A DNA stretch of 64,000 bases from the NCBI GenBank assembly GCA_024641635.1, contig JAHECS010000007.1, positions 36,573 through 100,572 of the forward strand, written 5' to 3'. The DNA is from Actinomycetes bacterium (GTDB lineage: Bacteria > Actinomycetota > Actinomycetes > S36-B12). This document shows, in pieces, positions 58,071 to 64,000 of this stretch; position 1 is the first letter of the stretch, and each line of letters begins with the position of its first letter. Under the pieces are notes generated by a model that saw nothing but the letters and a program-made list of their open reading frames with translations, was not told where the DNA came from and made no database searches. Made by a program: the position numbers and the translations under genes.

Positions 58071-58946
58071 GTGCGCACCCCCCTGATCGCTGCGGCAACT
58101 GTGGCAGCGCTGGCCCTGACCGTGGCACCGGCGACGGCGGCTCAGGACCCCGTCGACCTCCAGACGAAGGCCAGTACCTGGGACGAGGCAGCGGCGACGC
58201 TCGGCACCGCAGGCTCCCTGTGGGAGCCGCAGCGGACGGCGGATCTCGATCGCACGAGAACGTTCAGCGTGGCGGCCGACAACCTGGCCTTCGCGAACGG
58301 ATCGGCGACGGCGGGGGACACCTACGTCGGCACCCGGTACGGGAAGGGCAAGCGGTCCTTCTGGGTTGCCGAGAAGTGGGCCGACACCGGGTGGGCGGCG
58401 GAGCCGGTGTTCAGCACGAGCACGGCGAAGGTCAGGAAGGTGCGCCTGCGGGTAGGCCCGCCTGGGATGCGGTACACCGTCGTCGCGACCGTCTACGCGG
58501 ACTGCTTCGAGCAGCCGAAGAACGCCAGCCCGAAGCCGATCCCGAAGGGCTTCCGCTGCACGCGTGGCGACGTCCTCGAGTACGGGGGCACGCTCACGAT
58601 GAAGGCCCGTCCGGCGTCGACGATGACCGCGCCCGGAACGACCTCGATCTACCTGAACTCGACGGGGCTGACGTACCGCGAGCTGCTGTCCGTGGCGCGC
58701 AGCGTCGAGCAGGTCGCCGGCGCACCCACGGTCGCCGGGTCCGCTCAGATGGTTGCCATGTGCCGCCAGATGATCGACGGGGCGATGACTCCCGATCAGG
58801 CTCAGGCCTTCGCCGTGTCCAACGGGTACACCACCCGCGTCGGCACGATCGACGGCGAGCCGCAGGCGGTGACCGCGGACTACCGGCCGGATCGGTTCAC
58901 CCTCGCGACGACGGGTGGCGCCGTCGTGTCGTGCACCTACGGATAG
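58071..58946 (+). CDS. Secreted protein with I78-like C-terminal unit, paralogous to previous gene
   Basis: The 291-residue product has a Sec signal peptide (cleavage near ATAAQD, residue 24), a unique domain of about 190 residues (FWVAEKWADTGW, YTVVATVYADC), and a C-terminal 55-residue unit that closely copies the neighbour (MCRQMIDGAMTPDQAQAF, TRVGTIDGEPQAVTADYR, DRFTL, VVSCTYG). It is probably exported and binds a protease or other target. GTG start at 58071, preceded by GAGGAGG. Confidence 0.8.
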   Translation: MRTPLIAAATVAALALTVAPATAAQDPVDLQTKASTWDEAAATLGTAGSLWEPQRTADLDRTRTFSVAADNLAFANGSATAGDTYVGTRYGKGKRSFWVAEKWADTGWAAEPVFSTSTAKVRKVRLRVGPPGMRYTVVATVYADCFEQPKNASPKPIPKGFRCTRGDVLEYGGTLTMKARPASTMTAPGTTSIYLNSTGLTYRELLSVARSVEQVAGAPTVAGSAQMVAMCRQMIDGAMTPDQAQAFAVSNGYTTRVGTIDGEPQAVTADYRPDRFTLATTGGAVVSCTYG

Positions 58947-58956
58947 GGACGACGGC

Positions 58957-59865
58957 CTAGCTCGTGATGTCCTTCCGGTCGAACCGCAGCACCGCGACCG
59001 CAACGAGGACGGAGAACAGGACGACGCTGTAGCTGGCCCCGACGGCCATCTCGTCCCAGGACACCTGCGCCCCCAGCGCATCGACCCACGCGTTCGTGTA
59101 GTGACCTGGCAGGAGGCTGCGCACGGAGCCGAGGGCCTCGATGCGGTCCAGGATGCCGACCACGAGGACGATGACGACCGCCGCCCCAACGGCGCCGAGA
59201 GGGACATCGGTGAGCACGCTCATGAGGAAGGCGATGCCCGCCGGGACGAGCAGTGTCAGTCCGATGTAGGCGGCGACGACGGCTAGGCGGGCACCCGACT
59301 CGCCCGTCGAGAACGTCCCCCCGACGGGGCTCGTCAGCGGGGCGGTTCCGAAGGCGAGCGCACCGATTGCGAACGACGCGGCCACGAGCACGAGCAGGGT
59401 CGTCGCCGTGAGGAGGACGCCCACCGACGCCTTGGAGCGCAGGAGGCGGCGGCGCGGCACCGGGGCTGCCAGCAGGTAGCGCAGGGTCGACCAGGAGGCC
59501 TCGCTGGCAACGCTGTCCCCGAGGAACATCGCCGCGATGATGGTCAGCAGGAAGCCGGACGAGAAGAGCAGCATCGTCAGGGTGAAGTTCCAGGCCCCGA
59601 CCGTGGCGAGGCCCACCAGGTCGAGGTCGCCGTCGCCGAGGCCGCCCCGCCCCGTGCTGCTCGACGCGGGCCCCAGCTTGACCGCCGCCACGACGATGAG
59701 GGGGAGCGCGACGGCCAGCGCCAACGCGACGGCAGTGCGACGGCGCCTCAGCTGCCGGACCAGCTCCACGCGAACGGTCAGCGTGCGTCGCGGGGTGTAC
59801 CCGGCGACGGCACTGCTCATCGGCCCGGCGGTGGCGGGCGGGCCCGCAGCCGGTCGGCGCGTCAT
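58957..59865 (-). CDS. ABC-2 type transporter permease
   Basis: The 302-residue permease has six helices (starting TAVALALAVALPLIVVAAV and ending near SVVLFSVLVAVAVL). The segment SEASWSTLRYLLAAPVPRRRLLRSK is a typical ABC-2 coupling region. Its ATG overlaps the stop of the hydrolase-ATPase fusion (ATGA), so it is the membrane partner of that ATPase. Substrate unknown. Confidence 0.87.
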   Translation of the reverse strand: MTRRPAAGPPATAGPMSSAVAGYTPRRTLTVRVELVRQLRRRRTAVALALAVALPLIVVAAVKLGPASSSTGRGGLGDGDLDLVGLATVGAWNFTLTMLLFSSGFLLTIIAAMFLGDSVASEASWSTLRYLLAAPVPRRRLLRSKASVGVLLTATTLLVLVAASFAIGALAFGTAPLTSPVGGTFSTGESGARLAVVAAYIGLTLLVPAGIAFLMSVLTDVPLGAVGAAVVIVLVVGILDRIEALGSVRSLLPGHYTNAWVDALGAQVSWDEMAVGASYSVVLFSVLVAVAVLRFDRKDITS

Positions 59866-62378
59866 GACGTCACCACCGTGTGACCCTCGCCGACCATCTC
59901 GAGGAACACCTCCTCGAGACGCCGTCCCCCGTGGCCGGCAAGGAGGTCGGCCACCGTTCCGTCGGCGATCACCCTTCCTCGGCCCATCACGACGACGTGG
60001 CTGCAGGTCTGCTCCACCTCGCCCAGCAGGTGCGAGGAGATGATCACCGTCCGCCCTCGCTCCGCGTACCGCTGCACGACATCGCGCATCTCCTTGATCT
60101 GCGGGGGGTCGAGGCCGTTGGTCGGCTCGTCGAGCAGGAGCAGCTCGGGCAGGCCGAGCATCGCCTGAGCAATCCCGAGACGCTGCCGCATGCCCTGGCT
60201 GTAGGTCCGGACGCGGCGGTCGATGGCGTGACCGAGACCGGCGACGTCGAGCACCTCGTCGAGACGTGGATCGCCCGTCCGTCCGCTGGCCCGCCAGAAG
60301 AGGTCGAGGTTCTGTCGCCCACTGAGGTGCGGCAGGAGCCCGGGACCCTCGACGAAGCAGCCGATACGGGACAGTGCGGCCGATCCAGGGTGGACCGGCT
60401 CGCCGAAGACGAGGGCACGCCCCTCCGTGGGCTCGATCAGCCCCATGATCATCCGCATCGTCGTGCTCTTGCCGGCTCCGTTCGGTCCCAGCAGGCCGAG
60501 GACGACGCCTCGAGGTACCGAGAACGTGACGCCGTCTACGGCCGTGACACCGCCCGGGAACCGCTTCGACAGGCCCTCCACGATGACCGCCTGGTCAGCG
60601 AGGGCAACGTCCGCCCCGGGGTCCCGGTACCTCGGGCGCGCGAGCGTGACCGCCAGCCAGATGAGTGCGGCGATGGCCGTCGCGCCAAGCGGCCACGCCC
60701 ACACCGGTGGGCCGGTCGAAAGCGCGGTCGCCGCAATCGTCGGCAGCACCAGGTCGTTGGACGCGAGACCGATGGTGTAGACCGCGGGCCCGGTTGGCAG
60801 CCGATAGGCCTGGTCGGTCGTCGACACCACGACCGCGAGGCGGTCGCCGGCGGCGGCGTCGACGACGACCGCCGGCAGGTCGACGTCGAGTGTCGTCGGC
60901 GATGGGCCCACGCGGTCCAGCCGGATCGGCGCCACCAGTCCGTTCGGGAGCAGCGGTGACCCCTGAGCGCCCACGACGCGGACGGAGGCGAAGAGCGTCA
61001 CATCCGTCGCCTCGACGTCGCTTGAGACCACGAGCCGCACTCGGGGTGACCCGGCGATGCGCTGGGCGGCAGGAAGGGGCGGGGTTGCGAAGGTCGCCGT
61101 CTGGTTCGGCAGGGGGACAGCGACGAGGGCGCTCGCGGCGCCGGCGATGGCCCCGAGTCCCGGAAGCGTGGTGACGGCGGCAGGAACCCCACCCGCGGGG
61201 GCCAGCACCTGCTGCGAAGGCCCGGCGAGGGCGATGCGCACGGATCCGTCGCCGGTGATCCCCGGATATGACGGCGCGGCGAGGACCTCCACCGTGCCGC
61301 GGGCACGATTGCTGAGAGCGGAGCCCTCGACACGTGACATCTCGAAGTCGGTGGGCATCGGGGGTCCGCCTGCGAGATGGGCGCTGAACCAGTCGCCGGT
61401 GAGCCGGCGCAGGCGCTCGGTCTCGTCGGCCCCGCCGTCGTGGCCGGCGCCGTGCCACACCACCTTCAGCGGGACATCCGGGTGCGCGGCCGCGATCTGG
61501 CGAGCTGTGGCGTCGACCTGCGCAAGGGGGAAAAGGGAGTCGGCCTCGCCGCCTCCGAGCAGCGTGGGAACGGCGATGCGGTCGGCGACGCTCGCGGGGG
61601 ACGAGGCCCGCATGAGCGTGGCGCTCTCGGCGGACACCGTGCCCTGCGTCGCGGCATCGGTGTACGCCCGGCACCAGGCGAGGGTGAAGCGGCCGCATGC
61701 GGTGACCTGCCCGTCGGCCGTCGTCAGCCCGGCGCCGAAGAACACTCCCGACCACACCTGCTTGTAGGCGCCGAGGCTCTCCGCCTCAGCGACGGGTTCC
61801 GCGACGGACTGCGCGAACAGCGAGGATCGCAGGTCGTTCCAGGTGATGTCGGCGGCGACGGCATCGATGCGGTCGTCGTACCCCGCCGCGAGGAGCGCCA
61901 GGGCGCCGCCGTAGGAGCCCCCGGCGAACCCCACGCGAGGATCGTCCGCGCCGTCCTGGACGACCTCGGTCCGGTCGGCGAGGACGTCGACGATCGCTGA
62001 GGCGTCGGCCACCTCGAACTCGGGAGAGTTCATCGAGATGAGCCCCGAGGACTCGCCGAAGCCGCGAGCCGAGTAGGTGAGGACGACGAAGCCGCGCTCG
62101 GCGAGTGCATCCGCTTCGTCGTTGACCGAGTCCTTGCTGCCGCCGAAGCCGTGGGCCAGGACGACCGCCGGCGCGGGCAGTCGCTCCGGCAGGCGGATCG
62201 CCGCATCCAGCTGGACGGGAGCGGCGTCATCCGCAGACGCAGGCCCGCCGGGGATGGTCAGCGGAAGGGCTGCGGGAGGGGTCGGGGTCCGTGCGAGGGC
62301 GATGCCGGCCGTGCCGGCAGCCAGGACGACGACGGCAGCGGCGGCGGCCAACCACCGCTGTCGAGGGGTGAGCGTCAC
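59862..62378 (-). CDS. Fusion of exported alpha/beta hydrolase (CocE/X-Pro-peptidase-like) with ABC ATPase
   Basis: The 838-residue protein has an N-terminal helix (residues 9-29), an alpha/beta hydrolase of the X-Pro-dipeptidyl-peptidase/CocE type (nucleophile GFAGGSYGGALALLAAGY near residues 147-164) with a C-terminal beta domain to about 545, a second helix (PLGATAIAALIWLAVTLA, near 566-586), and an ABC ATPase (600-838: LLGPNGAGKST, YSQGMRQRLGIAQAML, LLLDEPTNGLDP). This order places the hydrolase outside and the ATPase inside. GTG start with TAGGGT 6 nt upstream. The permease follows. Confidence 0.87.
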   Translation of the reverse strand: MTLTPRQRWLAAAAAVVVLAAGTAGIALARTPTPPAALPLTIPGGPASADDAAPVQLDAAIRLPERLPAPAVVLAHGFGGSKDSVNDEADALAERGFVVLTYSARGFGESSGLISMNSPEFEVADASAIVDVLADRTEVVQDGADDPRVGFAGGSYGGALALLAAGYDDRIDAVAADITWNDLRSSLFAQSVAEPVAEAESLGAYKQVWSGVFFGAGLTTADGQVTACGRFTLAWCRAYTDAATQGTVSAESATLMRASSPASVADRIAVPTLLGGGEADSLFPLAQVDATARQIAAAHPDVPLKVVWHGAGHDGGADETERLRRLTGDWFSAHLAGGPPMPTDFEMSRVEGSALSNRARGTVEVLAAPSYPGITGDGSVRIALAGPSQQVLAPAGGVPAAVTTLPGLGAIAGAASALVAVPLPNQTATFATPPLPAAQRIAGSPRVRLVVSSDVEATDVTLFASVRVVGAQGSPLLPNGLVAPIRLDRVGPSPTTLDVDLPAVVVDAAAGDRLAVVVSTTDQAYRLPTGPAVYTIGLASNDLVLPTIAATALSTGPPVWAWPLGATAIAALIWLAVTLARPRYRDPGADVALADQAVIVEGLSKRFPGGVTAVDGVTFSVPRGVVLGLLGPNGAGKSTTMRMIMGLIEPTEGRALVFGEPVHPGSAALSRIGCFVEGPGLLPHLSGRQNLDLFWRASGRTGDPRLDEVLDVAGLGHAIDRRVRTYSQGMRQRLGIAQAMLGLPELLLLDEPTNGLDPPQIKEMRDVVQRYAERGRTVIISSHLLGEVEQTCSHVVVMGRGRVIADGTVADLLAGHGGRRLEEVFLEMVGEGHTVVTS

Positions 62379-62384
62379 CCATCG

Positions 62385-62390
62385 ACCCTA
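62385..62390 (-). promoter_or_regulatory. -10 element of leaderless hydrolase-ABC fusion promoter
   Basis: TAGGGT on the minus strand, 6 nt before the GTG at 62378. Confidence 0.5.
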
Positions 62391-62440
62391 CGACGAGGGG
62401 ACCGTGCCCGCCCCTCGCCGTGCTCGGCGGGCCGACGTGG

Positions 62441-63379
62441 TCAGGCCTGCGGGAGCCCGGTGGGCGGCTCCGGCGGCACTGCCGCCTCCTGAGCCGGCGT
62501 CGCGATCTCGCGGTGGCGCCTGCGAGCCTGTCGGACGATCACGATCGTGACCGGCACCGCTATGACAGCGAGAACCAGGAGGAAGGGCAGGAAGAAGCCG
62601 AAAGCAGTCATCGCGACCATGATCAGCGAGATGAACGCGGCCCACCCACTCTGCAGTCCGGACAGGAACCCGGGAGCGTCGACCTCGGCGATCTGCGTCA
62701 GCGGGGAGAGTGAGACCGTCAGCGTCGACATCGCGACCTGGTCGCCCAGCCACGTGCGCTGTGCGGTGAGTGAGTCGAGCTCGGACTGCCGCTGGGAGAG
62801 CTGCGTCTCGATCACGAGCAGGTCCTCGATGCGAGTGGCCTGAGCGAGCAGCTCGGTCAGGCGGTCGATGCTCGTCTGCAGAGCCCGGATGCGCGCGTCG
62901 AGGTCGACCACCTGACTCGTCACGTCCTGGGCGTTGACAGTGATGGAGTCGACCGTGCCGAGCGCAGAAAGGTCCGCGATGAACGCGTCGAGGGCAGTGG
63001 CGGGAACCTGGGCGGTGATGTTCGCGTACGTCGAGTCGCCGTTGCTGCTGACGTCCTCGGATGAGATCAGGCCGTTGCGCTTCTTCACCAGGGCGTGAAC
63101 GTCGAACGCCGACTTTCGCACATCCTCGACCCGCATCGACAGATAGCCGGTCCGGATCACCTGGCGATCGGTCGGCACGGTGGTGGTCACTCCCGGGGCC
63201 TGCTCCGCCACGGCCATCTCGCCCCCGACACTCGTGTCGCCGGGAATTGCGGGCGCCCCCTGCTCGACGGTCATGCCATCGCTCATGCCGACGTCCGCGT
63301 CCGTCGTCGAGCTGCCGCTGCATCCGGTCACCAGGAACGCCATTGCCAGGGCCGCCGCGAGTGCCACTCGTGCTCGCAT
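62441..63379 (-). CDS. DUF4349 lipoprotein with coiled coil
   Basis: The 312-residue protein has a lipoprotein signal with lipobox LVTGC (Cys near residue 22), an extracytoplasmic DUF4349 domain (RTGYLSMRVEDVRKSAFDV near 75) followed by a coiled coil (LDARIRALQTSIDRLTELL; LVIETQLSQRQSELDSLTA) and a C-terminal membrane helix near residues 260-285 with a basic tail. This layout is usual for the family, whose role at the envelope is unknown. GGAGGAGACC precedes the ATG. The longer upstream frame lacks a ribosome site. Confidence 0.85.
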   Translation of the reverse strand: MRARVALAAALAMAFLVTGCSGSSTTDADVGMSDGMTVEQGAPAIPGDTSVGGEMAVAEQAPGVTTTVPTDRQVIRTGYLSMRVEDVRKSAFDVHALVKKRNGLISSEDVSSNGDSTYANITAQVPATALDAFIADLSALGTVDSITVNAQDVTSQVVDLDARIRALQTSIDRLTELLAQATRIEDLLVIETQLSQRQSELDSLTAQRTWLGDQVAMSTLTVSLSPLTQIAEVDAPGFLSGLQSGWAAFISLIMVAMTAFGFFLPFLLVLAVIAVPVTIVIVRQARRRHREIATPAQEAAVPPEPPTGLPQA

Positions 63380-63489
63380 GGTCTCCTCCTCCGTCACCCC
63401 TGCGACGGGGCGCCTGCGGGTGCAGTTCCGCCGTAGTACAACGATTCGGTGACGGCTCCCAGCGTCGCCCGCCTTGCCGGCTCCGCACG

Positions 63490-63495
63490 TAGGGT
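63490..63495 (+). promoter_or_regulatory. -10 element of leaderless HD-domain gene promoter
   Basis: TAGGGT lies 6 nt before the GTG at 63502. Confidence 0.55.
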
Positions 63496-63501
63496 GGACG
63501 C

Positions 63502-64000
63502 GTGGAGACGACGCCAGCGACGGTCCTCGGCGATCGCTACGCCGAAGCCGTGTCCTACGCGGCGGCCGTGCACGCCGCCCAGGCCCGCAAGTGCACGACG
63601 GTGCCCTACGTCGCCCACCTTCTCGCGGTGTCGTCGCTCGTGCTCGAGGCCGGAGGGGATGAGGACCTCGCGATCGTCGCCCTCCTCCACGACGCCGCTG
63701 AGGACCACGGAGGCGAGCCTCGCCTGGCGGACATCGAGTCACGATTCGGTTCGCGCGTCGCGTCGATCGTGCGCACATGCAGCGACTCGCTGGTCCCCGA
63801 AGGCGCGCCCAAGGACGGATGGGAGCAGCGCAAACGCGAGCATCTCGCGCTGCTGCAACGCGCCGACGACGACACGCTCGTCGTCTGGATGGCGGACAAG
63901 GTGCACAACTGTCGTGCGATCGTCACCGACGTCGAGTCCTCGGGCGCGAGCGCCTGGCGGAGATTCAACGCGCCGCCGGATCGCATCCTCTGGTACTACG
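63502..64000 (+). CDS. HD-domain phosphohydrolase (RelA/SpoT hydrolase-like), truncated by window end
   Basis: The 166 visible codons, starting GTG, have the RelA/SpoT-type HD pattern: YVAHLLAVSSLV, ALLHDAAED (the HD metal pair, near residues 61-69), FGSRVASIVRTCSD and VVWMADKVHNCRAIV. Such single-domain proteins hydrolyse nucleotide phosphates, possibly (p)ppGpp-like alarmones. No synthetase domain is visible before the window ends. A leaderless promoter supports the start. Confidence 0.85.
   Translation, partial: METTPATVLGDRYAEAVSYAAAVHAAQARKCTTVPYVAHLLAVSSLVLEAGGDEDLAIVALLHDAAEDHGGEPRLADIESRFGSRVASIVRTCSDSLVPEGAPKDGWEQRKREHLALLQRADDDTLVVWMADKVHNCRAIVTDVESSGASAWRRFNAPPDRILWYY

Noticed and set aside
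1..64000. CRISPR arrays, insertion sequences, tRNA or rRNA genes, phage attachment sites
   Set aside because: I looked for regularly spaced repeats, terminal inverted repeats with transposase frames, tRNA cloverleaf signatures and integrase genes and saw none I could support.

Overview
The window is a high-GC chromosomal segment from an actinobacterium. The gene families point to Propionibacteriales (Nocardioidaceae, Aeromicrobium/Nocardioides-like), but that placement is inference because no rRNA or marker gene is present. Supporting signs are GC-rich third codon positions, many GTG starts, tight ATGA/GTGA gene couplings, at least thirteen likely leaderless genes with a TANNNT -10 element 6-7 nt before the start codon, a mycobacterial-type SOS box, and actinobacterial families (DUF3040, DUF3117, PASTA kinase, MptB, class II DAHP synthase). 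From memory, parts of the order resemble the mycobacterial region between fadD15 and mraZ (SRPBCC, ArsA-like, acyltransferase, aroG, kinase, mannosyltransferase plus isoprenyl synthase, metF).

Layout. 1-10.4 kb: housekeeping carbon metabolism and envelope lipid genes (metallophosphoesterase, SRPBCC, ArsA-like ATPase, ROK glucokinase, alpha/beta hydrolase, PlsC acyltransferase, glycerol kinase, phosphofructokinase, DAHP synthase, Ogt), closed by a 66-nt hairpin. 10.5-16.4 kb: FAD amine oxidase, DUF1801/MORN protein and ALDH7-type dehydrogenase (a possible pipecolate route), PASTA Ser/Thr kinase and a NadR-like kinase. 16.4-29 kb: carotenoid genes in three transcription units, crtYc-crtYd, crtE-crtI-mptB-crtB, and cruF-glycosyltransferase-crtD-like, with metF, a K+/H+ antiporter and a secreted protein between them. 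Together these could make a cyclised, hydroxylated and glycosylated C40 carotenoid.

29-45 kb: a mixed region with SRPBCC and ABM proteins, VOC protein, a GNAT-hydratase fusion, DUF3117, SulP transporter, ACC deaminase, YbaK, DUF2461, TMEM175-like channel, beta-CASP nuclease, a DrrAB-type ABC exporter, and a five-PAS GGDEF-EAL protein. 45-50.8 kb: an SOS-controlled mutagenesis operon (DUF6504, SAV_6107-type HEPN, DnaE2-type polymerase, catalytically intact DinB) behind a promoter carrying a perfect LexA box.

51-64 kb: DUF3040, the MoxR-DUF58-transglutaminase operon, a MaoC hydratase, an unknown repeat protein coupled to an RDD membrane protein, two paralogous exported proteins with I78-inhibitor-like tails, a polypeptide fusing an exported hydrolase to a cytoplasmic ABC ATPase with its permease, a DUF4349 lipoprotein and a truncated HD-domain gene at the edge. 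I see no insertion sequences, phage genes, CRISPR arrays, tRNAs or rRNAs. The window reads as stable core chromosome with a few lineage-specific cassettes.
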